19,207 nucleotides of DNA from JAKAWM01 sp049966695 (GTDB taxonomy: Bacteria; Actinomycetota; Acidimicrobiia; Acidimicrobiales; Palsa-688): assembly GCA_049966695.1 (NCBI GenBank), contig JBMFUG010000052.1:1-19207 (forward strand), in the 5' to 3' direction. Made by a program: the position numbers and the translations under genes. A model generated the notes under the pieces. The model was not told the DNA's origin. It worked only from the letters and a program-made list of their open reading frames with translations, and did no database searches. This document shows, piece after piece, positions 6,680-13,516 of this stretch (its first letter is position 1; every line of letters begins with the position of its first letter).

Positions 6680-7366
6680 CCGCACTTTCGCAACGGTGCA
6701 GACAAGCAGGCCAGTGCTCGCCAAAATCGCAGCTGGCGCGTCGGCGGGGCTCGACCTGTCCGGAGGGGCAAGCTTTGTCGGGTCGAGCGCACCGGGCCTG
6801 GTGCGGGACAGCCCGGCTCCTGGTGCCCAGTTGTAGCTTGACCTGTCCAGCACTGAGGGGGCCAGAAAAGAAAAAAAGAAGAGCACTTGTGGGACAGGGC
6901 CAGGGCGGCCGCAGGCCGTGCGCAAGCCCGCTTTGGGCACCAGGCCGTCATGCCAGCGGCTTTGGTTGTCCGGCTGTGGCTGCAGCGCCGTGCGTAGCTG
7001 CCACAGTGCGCCGTCTAGCGCAAGGTTTTGGCGGGCGCAGGGTACCAGCTCCAGGCGGCTGACTTGACTGGCGCCGTTGTTGTGCTTAGCCTCCGGGTAT
7101 TCGGTCTGATCCGGGTAAACGATAGGAGCCGTACGGAGGGGTGAGATGGGCTGTAGCGGTGGCTGGGAGGCACCGATTTGGTCCTCAAGGGCACCTGAGC
7201 GTCCCGGTCTGGTCCGCTGTGTGCTGCTCGCCGTGACCGGCCGGGCCTCAACCCTCCCAACTGCAACACCATGTGGCATCTGGAGACAAGGCCGCTAACC
7301 CGAAAGGGCTAGGTGCCAGCGGCCCTTCTTCGGGCCGATCCATCAAAGATAGGAGCAGGTAACAAT
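6680..7366. other. Gene-free stretch with nested inverted repeats before the ABC locus
   Basis: No open frame here has convincing codon use, start or family. An 11-bp perfect inverted repeat (CCTGGTGCCCA at 6819-6829, its complement at 6934-6944) encloses a 7-bp one (CCTGTCC 6842-6848, GGACAGG 6892-6898) around a purine run at 6866-6881. GACCTGTCC occurs directly at 6753-6761 and 6840-6848. A smaller stem, CCGGGC/GCCCGG, lies at 6792-6797 and 6811-6816. A candidate promoter toward the ABC locus is TTGACT (7064-7069), 17 bp, TAGCCT (7087-7092), with a weak -10. The stretch could be a long 5' leader, an operator region or the scar of a lost gene. No tRNA, rRNA or known riboswitch was recognised. 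Confidence 0.5.
7299..7334 (+). promoter_or_regulatory. Hairpin in the leader of the first binding-protein gene
   Basis: CCCGAAAGGGC (7299-7309) pairs with GCCCTT-CT-TCGGG (7322-7334), giving an 11-bp stem with a 2-nt bulge and a 12-nt loop. It ends 16 nt before the ribosome site AGGAG (7351-7355). There is no T tract, so it is more likely a leader structure affecting RNA stability or translation than a terminator. Confidence 0.45.
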
Positions 7367-9112
7367 ATGGTGACAAGGAAGAAATCGGCGGTGCTCCGCA
7401 TTGGAACCGCTTTCACAGCGGCTGCCCTTGCGCTACCGCTGTTGAGCTTCACACCGGCCGGGGCGTCCAAGGTCCCCTCGGTCATCACTTTCCCCCGCAA
7501 TGAAACGCTGTACACCAGTGGGACGGCTTATTCAGCACCCGGCAACTTCAACCCGCTGGACGCCGGTGCGCGTTACACGGGCACCATGGGGCTGCTGTAC
7601 GAGCCGTTGTTCCTCTACAACCCGGTTACGAACAAGTACATGCCCTGGCTCGCGACGTCCGGGAGCTGGCACGGGAGCACCTATACGCTCCAAGTGCGCA
7701 ACGGGGTCAAGTGGACCGACGGTGCGCCGCTGACCGGTGCAGACGTCGCTTACACGATCAACCTGGCCAAGACCAACCCTGCGGTCCCGTGGAGCAACCT
7801 GGTCCAAGAGGGCTTGAAGGGAGCGACGGCGTCTGGCAACACGGTGACGGTCAGCTTCTCCAGCCCGCCGCCTTATACCGCTTGGCAGAGCTACCTATGG
7901 AGCGAGCCTGTGCTGCCTGAGGCGGTGTGGTCCAAGTTGTCTGCGACCGACCAGGTCGCCGGTACTAACGCGAACCCGGTCAGCACCGGTCCCATGACGC
8001 TCGTCCCGGGCCAAGATTGGACGAGCGCTACGCAGGCGTGCTACCAGGACAACCCGAACTGGTGGGGGATCAGCCAGCTTGGCTTGAAGTTCCACTTCAA
8101 GTACCTCTGCGACGTGGTCAACGGCTCGAACAACGTTGAGCTGTCCGCCTTGCTGCAGGGCAATATCGACTGGAGCAACAACTTCCTCCCTGGGATCAAC
8201 ACGCTGATCAAAATTGGTGGCAACAAGCAGCTTGTGACCTACTACCCGACTGCGCCGTACATGCTTTCGGCCAACACCGCGTGGCTTGAGATGAACACGC
8301 AAAAGGCTCCCATGAGCAACTTGTGGTTCCGCAAGGCAGTCGCAGCCGCGATCAACCCGAACGGCATAGTGCAAGGCGTGTACTCGGGCATAGTGAAGGC
8401 CGCCAACCCGGTCGGGCTGTTGCCCAACCTGTCGTCCTGGGTCAACAAGTCCGTGGTCGCCAAGTACGGCTTCAGCTACAACCCCGCCGTGGCGAAGGCC
8501 GACCTGGCCAAGTCCGGCTACAAGGGCCAGAGCCTCACGCTCGCGGTGCCCGACGGCTGGACCGACTGGATGGCGGCTATCCAGGTCATCGCTTCTGACC
8601 TGAACGCCGTCGGGATCAATGTCCACCCCATCTACCCCAAGGTCGGGGGCGTCATACCGCTGACTGGCCTCGGCAACTCGTCGAGCTATACGGCCTACGA
8701 CATGATCATCGACAACAACGCCGGTCCTGACTCCACGCCGTGGAGCTATTTCAACCGGGTCTTTGCGCTGCCGGTCGGTGGCAAGAGCAACGAAGAGGCA
8801 GCCGGCCTCAACCTTGAGCGCTTCAGCGACCCAGCAGCCTTCGCGCTGGTAAAGAAGGCTGCGGTCACCCCGCTGTCCGACACCTCTGCATTGCAGGGCA
8901 TTTACAGCCAGCTCGAGACCATGTTCCTCAAGAACCTGCCCGAGATTCCACTGTGGTACAACGGCGCTTGGTTCCAGGGCAACACCACGTACTGGCACGA
9001 CTACCCGTCTGCGACCAACCCCAATGACAACTACACGCCGGTCATGTGGGGCGGCTGGCTCGGGGCCATGACTACCGTCTACGCCCTGGCCGACCTCCGC
9101 CCAACCGCGTAG
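7367..9112 (+). CDS. Family 5 extracellular solute-binding protein (first copy)
   Basis: A 581-residue secreted receptor of the SBP_bac_5 (DppA/OppA-like) family that delivers ligand to the permeases encoded next. The ATG at 7367 is preferred over upstream in-frame starts because AGGAGCAGG lies before it and the product then opens with a Sec signal: MVTRKK, a hydrophobic core (about 9-27) and a cut site near TPAGA-SKVP. There is no lipobox cysteine. Family features include GLLYEPLFLYNP, LQVRNGVKWTDGAPLTGADVAYT and PEIPLWYNG near the end. Family 5 receptors bind peptides or, in several bacteria and thermophiles, beta-linked oligosaccharides; the neighbouring GH130 and GH5 genes favour sugars. 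It heads the transporter operon and is followed by a strong hairpin that may favour high receptor output. A close paralogue lies at 14549-16510. Confidence 0.93.
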   Translation: MVTRKKSAVLRIGTAFTAAALALPLLSFTPAGASKVPSVITFPRNETLYTSGTAYSAPGNFNPLDAGARYTGTMGLLYEPLFLYNPVTNKYMPWLATSGSWHGSTYTLQVRNGVKWTDGAPLTGADVAYTINLAKTNPAVPWSNLVQEGLKGATASGNTVTVSFSSPPPYTAWQSYLWSEPVLPEAVWSKLSATDQVAGTNANPVSTGPMTLVPGQDWTSATQACYQDNPNWWGISQLGLKFHFKYLCDVVNGSNNVELSALLQGNIDWSNNFLPGINTLIKIGGNKQLVTYYPTAPYMLSANTAWLEMNTQKAPMSNLWFRKAVAAAINPNGIVQGVYSGIVKAANPVGLLPNLSSWVNKSVVAKYGFSYNPAVAKADLAKSGYKGQSLTLAVPDGWTDWMAAIQVIASDLNAVGINVHPIYPKVGGVIPLTGLGNSSSYTAYDMIIDNNAGPDSTPWSYFNRVFALPVGGKSNEEAAGLNLERFSDPAAFALVKKAAVTPLSDTSALQGIYSQLETMFLKNLPEIPLWYNGAWFQGNTTYWHDYPSATNPNDNYTPVMWGGWLGAMTTVYALADLRPTA

Positions 9113-9151
9113 CACCAAGAGAGCGGCAAGAAAACATAGTTAGCCCGAGAT

Positions 9152-9182
9152 GGCCCACCGTCCTACACTTGGACGGTGGGCC
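9152..9182 (+). terminator. Perfect 12-bp hairpin between receptor and permease genes
   Basis: GGCCCACCGTCC (9152-9163) and GGACGGTGGGCC (9171-9182) form a perfect 12-bp stem with a 7-nt loop, 40 nt after the receptor stop. No T tract follows. In transporter operons such structures commonly protect the upstream receptor mRNA and cut down read-through to the membrane genes. A stability or partial-termination role is inferred. Confidence 0.65.
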
Positions 9183-9202
9183 GATCGGCCCTAGACGTCT
9201 AG
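9178..9202. promoter_or_regulatory. Two back-to-back palindromes after the hairpin
   Basis: GGGCCGATCGGCCC (9178-9191) is a perfect 14-bp palindrome that shares bases with the 3' arm of the preceding hairpin. CTAGACGTCTAG (9191-9202) is a perfect 12-bp palindrome that starts on its last base. They may be operators for an unlinked regulator or alternative folds of the intercistronic RNA. Confidence 0.45.
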
Positions 9203-9248
9203 CAGCACAAATCTTGTCGTATTCAGAAGGATCTCTAAAGGACAGCCA

Positions 9249-9284
9249 ATGACACGGGACCCCGGGTTAGGGGAGGCCGAGTGA
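9249..9284 (+). CDS. Candidate 11-residue leader peptide coupled to the permease gene
   Basis: An ATG preceded by AAAGGA opens an 11-residue frame (MTRDPGLGEAE). Its TGA (9282-9284) overlaps the GTG start of the permease by 4 nt (GTGA). The permease ribosome site GGGGAGG lies inside this frame. Translation of the leader would therefore pass over the permease site and hand over ribosomes. No amino-acid run typical of attenuators is present. Confidence 0.35.
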   Translation: MTRDPGLGEAE

Positions 9285-10285
9285 GGCGATATTTCACCAG
9301 GAAGATCGGCACCTACGTACTGGCCTTTTGGTTTGCGGGCACGGTGGACTTCCTGATCCCTCGTCTGATGCCAGGCAACCCCGTCCAGTCGTACCTGGGC
9401 AGCTTCATAGGTGCCAACACCACGATCACGCAGTACCGCGCATTGTACGCACAATTTTCCAAGGCCTTTGGCCTTAACGTGCCCCTTTGGGACCAGTACT
9501 GGGACTTCTGGGACGGGGTACTGCACGGTCACATGGGCATCAGCATTTCGCAGTCGGGCCTCCCGGTTACGAGCGTGATAAGAGGTGCCGCCATCTACTC
9601 GATCATCCTGCTTGTGCCGGCTATCGTGCTCGCGTACGTGCTAGGCAACCGTATAGGGGCGGCGGCTGCCCGGCGCAAAGCTCTTGACAACACCGTCCTG
9701 CCTGTAGGGTACCTGTTCCAGTCTTCGCCGTACCCGTGGTTGGCGTTGGCGGCGGCGTTTTACTTGGGAGCAGTCGCCCACTGGTTCCCGATCTCCGGTG
9801 GTTACGCCGCGAACATGCTGCCCGACTGGACCAATTGGCACTTCATCGTGAGCGTCATGTACCACTGGTTCTTGCCCTTTTTGACCGTTTTCTTGGTCAG
9901 CTTTGGAGGCTGGGCCATCGGCATGCGCAGCCTCGTGATCTACGAGCTTGAAACTGACTACGCCCGCTACCTGCGGGCGTTGGGTGCTTCGCAGCGCTTG
10001 GTGCGCCGCTATGCCTACCGCAACGCATCTCTCCCGCAGTTGTCCGGCCTGGCCATACAGCTGGGGACCGTTGTGGGTGGCAACGTCGTTGCCGAGGTGG
10101 TCTTCCAGTACCCAGGCCTGGGCCACCTGATACTGCAGGCAGCTGACGCCCAGGACTACTTCTTACTTATGGGCATATTCCTGTTCATCATCATCGGGGT
10201 CTTGGTGGCTAACTTCATTATCGACATCGTTTACCTCTTCGCTGACCCGAGGACCCGTCTAGCAATGCAAGGAGCTCAGGCATGA
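9281..10285 (+). CDS. ABC transporter permease, DppB type
   Basis: A 334-residue inner-membrane subunit of the dipeptide/oligosaccharide ABC importer. It opens MRRYFTRKIGTYVLAFWFAGTVDFLIPRLMPGNP, the usual DppB start: first membrane helix, then an LxPGNP-like loop. Further helices lie near 106-126, 143-165 and 184-214. The cytoplasmic coupling loop appears as TDYARYLRALGASQRLVRRYAYRNA, and GNVVAEVVFQYPGLGHLI near the end is a family hallmark. The GTG start has GGGGAGG 4 nt upstream and overlaps the stop of a short leader frame. Its own stop overlaps the next gene's start (ATGA). It should form the channel with the second permease at 10282-11397. Confidence 0.95.
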   Translation: MRRYFTRKIGTYVLAFWFAGTVDFLIPRLMPGNPVQSYLGSFIGANTTITQYRALYAQFSKAFGLNVPLWDQYWDFWDGVLHGHMGISISQSGLPVTSVIRGAAIYSIILLVPAIVLAYVLGNRIGAAAARRKALDNTVLPVGYLFQSSPYPWLALAAAFYLGAVAHWFPISGGYAANMLPDWTNWHFIVSVMYHWFLPFLTVFLVSFGGWAIGMRSLVIYELETDYARYLRALGASQRLVRRYAYRNASLPQLSGLAIQLGTVVGGNVVAEVVFQYPGLGHLILQAADAQDYFLLMGIFLFIIIGVLVANFIIDIVYLFADPRTRLAMQGAQA

Positions 10286-11397
10286 GCCTTGGCGGTGCGC
10301 CGTCTCCAGCGAGCGAGGGTAGAGCTGGGGCACAGGTGGCTATCGGCCCTGCCGCGGACGGGGGCAACGGTCCCGGCGGAGCTGGGCCAGCTCCCGCGGC
10401 TGGCCTCGGCCAGCAGGGGGGCGTGCCCGGAGCCAACCAGAGCACGCCGACTGGGGCGCCACCGACGCCGGCCCGGCCGGCAGCTCTCGGGGGCTCCAAC
10501 CGCAGGCGCTGGGAGTTCCTGCACTACGCTTTGCGCAACAAGAAGCTGCTCTTTGGAGTGTCCATAGAGCTCTTCTTCATCCTGGCGGCGATCTTTGGCC
10601 CTTTGGCCGCCCCCTATAGCTCGGCCGGCGACTCGTCTTCAGCCGGGTTGCCGCTGAAGGACCAGTGCGCGGCGTTCTTCTGCGCTTCCGGCATGACCGC
10701 TCACCCCTCAGCGCACCATTTGTTCGGCCTGACTTATTTCGGTGGGGACGTCCTCTCTATAATGCTGTACTCACTTAGGGAGACTTACCTTGTGGGCTTT
10801 CTGGGAGCGCTTTTTGCCGGTATTTGCGGCTTAGCGCTGGGTTTCGTAGCAGGATGGCGTGGGGGGTGGCTGGACGACGTCTTGCAGCTTTTTACGAACG
10901 TTGTGATCACCATGCCGGCGCTGGTGCTGCTTATTGTCATCGGCGCCTATATGAAGATCCACAGCGCCGTCTTCGAGGGCGTCTTCATCGGTGTGACGAG
11001 CTGGCCCTGGGTCGCGAGGGCAGTACGCGCACAGACCTTCACTTTGCGTGAACGCGATTTCGTCGACTTGGCAAGGCTCTCGGGCAAAAAGGGTGCAAGC
11101 ATCGTGGTCAGGGACATCGCGCCGAACATGGCGTCCTACCTGTTCTTGGTGTTCATCTTGTTGTTCTCGAGCGCGATGTTGCTTTCGGTCAGCTACGACT
11201 TTTTGGGCCTCGGCCCGACGAACGTCGTCTCTTTGGGCGACATGATGAACAGCGCCATGTTGTGGTCGGCCCTCAACCTGAAGGCTTGGTGGTGGTTCAT
11301 ACCGCCCGGGGCTGCGATGACGTTGATAGTGTTCGGGTTGCTGATCTCGAACATCGGCCTGGACGAGGTCTTCAACCCGAAGTTGAGGGAATCGTGA
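10282..11397 (+). CDS. ABC transporter permease, DppC type, with low-complexity N-terminus
   Basis: A 371-residue permease, partner of the preceding subunit. Residues from about 78 on follow the DppC plan: a cytoplasmic FLHYALRNKKLLFG helix, a first membrane helix (FFILAAIFGPLAAPY), an outside loop with HHLFGLTYFGGDVLSIMLYSLRETYLVG, further helices, and the coupling loop REDFVDLARLSG-like (RERDFVDLARLSGKKG). It ends GLLISNIGLDEVFNPK. The first 70 or so residues are unusual, almost only Gly, Ala, Pro, Gln and Ser, without membrane or signal character, and must lie in the cytoplasm. Homologues usually have 10-40 residues there. Start and stop overlap the neighbouring genes by 4 nt each, indicating tight translational coupling within the operon. 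Confidence 0.94.
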   Translation: MSLGGAPSPASEGRAGAQVAIGPAADGGNGPGGAGPAPAAGLGQQGGVPGANQSTPTGAPPTPARPAALGGSNRRRWEFLHYALRNKKLLFGVSIELFFILAAIFGPLAAPYSSAGDSSSAGLPLKDQCAAFFCASGMTAHPSAHHLFGLTYFGGDVLSIMLYSLRETYLVGFLGALFAGICGLALGFVAGWRGGWLDDVLQLFTNVVITMPALVLLIVIGAYMKIHSAVFEGVFIGVTSWPWVARAVRAQTFTLRERDFVDLARLSGKKGASIVVRDIAPNMASYLFLVFILLFSSAMLLSVSYDFLGLGPTNVVSLGDMMNSAMLWSALNLKAWWWFIPPGAAMTLIVFGLLISNIGLDEVFNPKLRES

Positions 11398-12416
11398 GCC
11401 TCGAAGTAAATAACCTTCAGATAGCGTACCGTACGCTGCACGGTGACGTAAGGGCGGTGGACGGCGTTAGCTTTACGGTCGCCGACGGGGAGATCATGGG
11501 CCTGGCGGGCGAGTCAGGGTGCGGCAAGTCAACCCTTGGGAACAGCCTGATCTTCCTCGAAGGGCGTATGCGGTACTTGGGCGGCACGGTGAACCTGGAC
11601 GGCCAGCCGTTGCCGATCTCAGACTCGCGGGCGATGAACGCTTACCGCATGAAACAGATCTCGCTCATACCACAGTACGCGATGAGCGCTCTCAACCCTA
11701 CTAGGAAATTTGGGCGCATGGCTGGTGAACTACTGAAGTCCCGAGGAGCGCGCCTGAGCAGCGTGCTAGACGAGCTGAAGCGCCGCTTACAATTGGTGGG
11801 GCTGCCGGAGGGCGTGCTCGACCTGTACCCCTTTGAGCTGTCGGGAGGGATGCGCCAGCGGGCCACGATGGTCCTCTCCACGATCCTCAACCCCTCGTTG
11901 CTCATAGCTGACGAAGTGACCTCAGCGCTAGACGTCTCGACCCAGCGAGCGGTGGGTGAGATGCTGCTCGAGTTCCGCCAGCGCGGCTTCGTGAAAAGCA
12001 TGATAGTTATCACGCACGACATGTCGATCTTGGCGCAGGTCGCGCACTCCATCCTGGTCATGTACGCAGGTAAGCTGGTCGAGAAGTCCGATGCTGGCAC
12101 TATCGTCGACAGCCCACTTCACCCCTACACGCAGCTGCTCTTGGCTTCTCTTCCTGAAGTGGGGGTGCGTTATGAAAGCGGTGCCCTGGTCGGCATACCT
12201 GGTCGGCCGCCTTCCCTCCTGCACCCGCCGAGCGGTTGCCGCTTTAGGCAGCGGTGCCCGTTCGCTTTTGACAAGTGCGCTGAAGAGCCGCCCTTTGTCG
12301 AACTGCGCCCGGGGCACCAAGTGGCTTGCTGGAAGGCGATGAGCGAGGCCGGCGGTGCCACGGGTGGCGCGGGAGCGAAAGCGGGGCCGGCAGTTCACGA
12401 GGAGGTGCCTCAGTGA
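11394..12416 (+). CDS. ABC transporter ATPase, DppD type
   Basis: A 340-residue ATP-hydrolysing subunit of the importer. Walker A is GESGCGKST (39-47), the Q-loop Gln is near 94, the signature is LSGGMRQRA (149-157), Walker B is LLIADE (169-174) and the switch His is 208. After Walker B the usual ADEPTSALD reads ADEVTSALD, a Pro-to-Val change. The C-terminal oligopeptide-transporter domain has HPYTQLLLASLP and four cysteines (282, 288, 295, 312) in the pattern that holds an iron-sulfur cluster in this subfamily. An upstream in-frame start exists inside the permease gene, but the GTG at 11394 overlaps the permease stop (GTGA) and gives the family's normal N-terminus. It should pair with the next ATPase as a heterodimer. 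Confidence 0.95.
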   Translation: MSLEVNNLQIAYRTLHGDVRAVDGVSFTVADGEIMGLAGESGCGKSTLGNSLIFLEGRMRYLGGTVNLDGQPLPISDSRAMNAYRMKQISLIPQYAMSALNPTRKFGRMAGELLKSRGARLSSVLDELKRRLQLVGLPEGVLDLYPFELSGGMRQRATMVLSTILNPSLLIADEVTSALDVSTQRAVGEMLLEFRQRGFVKSMIVITHDMSILAQVAHSILVMYAGKLVEKSDAGTIVDSPLHPYTQLLLASLPEVGVRYESGALVGIPGRPPSLLHPPSGCRFRQRCPFAFDKCAEEPPFVELRPGHQVACWKAMSEAGGATGGAGAKAGPAVHEEVPQ

Positions 12417-13501
12417 GCATGCTCGTGTTGGACAAGGTCTCCAAGCTCTACAAGTCGGGCACTTTTGGCGGTAGCCTCAAGCCAGCGCTTCGCCAGGTCA
12501 GCTTCGACCTGGACCGCGGCGAGGTGGTGTCGCTGATAGGCGAGAGCGGGAGCGGCAAGTCAACGCTTGGCAAGATAATACTGCGGCTCATATCCTTGTC
12601 CAAGGGAGAAGTGCGTTTTGAAGGCCGGGATATCAGCCGACTTAAGGGCCGTTCGTTGCACGAGTACTACCGGCACGTCCAGGGGGTGTTCCAAGATCCC
12701 TTTAGTTCCTACAACCCGCTTTATAAAGCGGACAGGGTCTTCGAACTGGTCCGTGAGGAGTACTTCGCCCATTTGCCCAAGGACGAGTGGGCTGCCAAGG
12801 TGGAGTCGGTCCTGGAAGCAGTCGCGCTTAATCCCGCTGACGTGCTCAACAAGTTCCCGCACCAGCTGTCAGGTGGCCAGCAGCAACGTGTGCTTGTGGC
12901 GAGGGCGTTGCTGCTCGACGTGAAACTGTTGGTCGCTGATGAGATCATTTCGATGCTGGACGCCTCCACCCGAGTTGACGTCTTAAATATGCTCGTCGAC
13001 TTGAAGAAAAGAGGTCTCGGGATCCTCTTTATTACCCACGACTTGTCGCTCGGCAACTACATAAGCGATAGGACTGTGATACTGCGCCAGGGGGCGATAG
13101 TCGAGATGGGTTCGACGCCGCTCGTGTTCGGCAACCCCAAGCACTCCTACACGGTCAGCCTTCTAAAAGCGGTCCCGCAGCTGCACAGGAAGTGGGAAGC
13201 GCTCGACAGCGAGCTGCTTGCGGCGCAGCCCAATGGCTATACCAGCAATAGTGCTGGCACTGCCACCGTTCGCGAGAGCCGTCGCTATTCGAAGAGCTCT
13301 TTAGCCCCGGGTCGGAGGGCCAAAGTGAAGGACATCTTGCCGGAAGGTGAAGGCGGGCCCCGGCCGAGCCTGATGGACATAGAGGGTGCCCCTTGGCAGC
13401 GCAGGATGAGCTCGCCCAGGTTGGCCCAGATGTTGCTCAGCGAGGCTCCGCCAGAGCTTATAGAGGTTGAGGAGGGCCACTTCGTGGCCGTTGAAAGCTA
13501 G
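12413..13501 (+). CDS. ABC transporter ATPase, DppF type, with altered Walker B neighbour and long tail
   Basis: A 362-residue second ATPase. Walker A is GESGSGKST (43-51), Q-loop VFQDPFSSYNP, signature LSGGQQQRV (152-160), Walker B LLVADE (172-177), switch His 209. The family's ADEPVSALD reads ADEIISMLD here, keeping the catalytic Glu and D-loop Asp but changing the residues between. After HSYTVSLLKAVP (245-255) comes a tail of about 100 residues with a Ser/Gly-rich linker and no cysteine cluster, ending in IEVEEGHFVAVES, which recalls the last strand of the usual C-terminal domain. GAGGAGG (12399-12405) is 7 nt before the GTG at 12413, making it a better start than the ATG at 12419; it overlaps the previous stop (GTGA). 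The GH130 gene follows 15 bp later. Confidence 0.94.
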   Translation: MSMLVLDKVSKLYKSGTFGGSLKPALRQVSFDLDRGEVVSLIGESGSGKSTLGKIILRLISLSKGEVRFEGRDISRLKGRSLHEYYRHVQGVFQDPFSSYNPLYKADRVFELVREEYFAHLPKDEWAAKVESVLEAVALNPADVLNKFPHQLSGGQQQRVLVARALLLDVKLLVADEIISMLDASTRVDVLNMLVDLKKRGLGILFITHDLSLGNYISDRTVILRQGAIVEMGSTPLVFGNPKHSYTVSLLKAVPQLHRKWEALDSELLAAQPNGYTSNSAGTATVRESRRYSKSSLAPGRRAKVKDILPEGEGGPRPSLMDIEGAPWQRRMSSPRLAQMLLSEAPPELIEVEEGHFVAVES

Positions 13502-13516
13502 AGCAGGCGCACAGGT

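Noticed and set aside
6476..7279. A 267-codon minus-strand frame across the gene-free stretch.
   Set aside because: It overlaps the end of the deacetylase gene, has no ribosome site or domain pattern, and its composition (Pro, Arg, Ser, Thr mixed with low-complexity runs) looks non-coding.
6680..7366. tRNA, cobalamin, c-di-GMP or c-di-AMP riboswitch in the gene-free stretch.
   Set aside because: No cloverleaf or conserved riboswitch core could be matched by eye; only unassigned inverted repeats were found.
7895..9118. A 407-codon open frame on the minus strand opposite the first receptor gene.
   Set aside because: It mirrors a well-supported family 5 receptor; its product is rich in Val, Arg, Asp and Gly without family motifs, as expected for an antisense frame in high-GC DNA.
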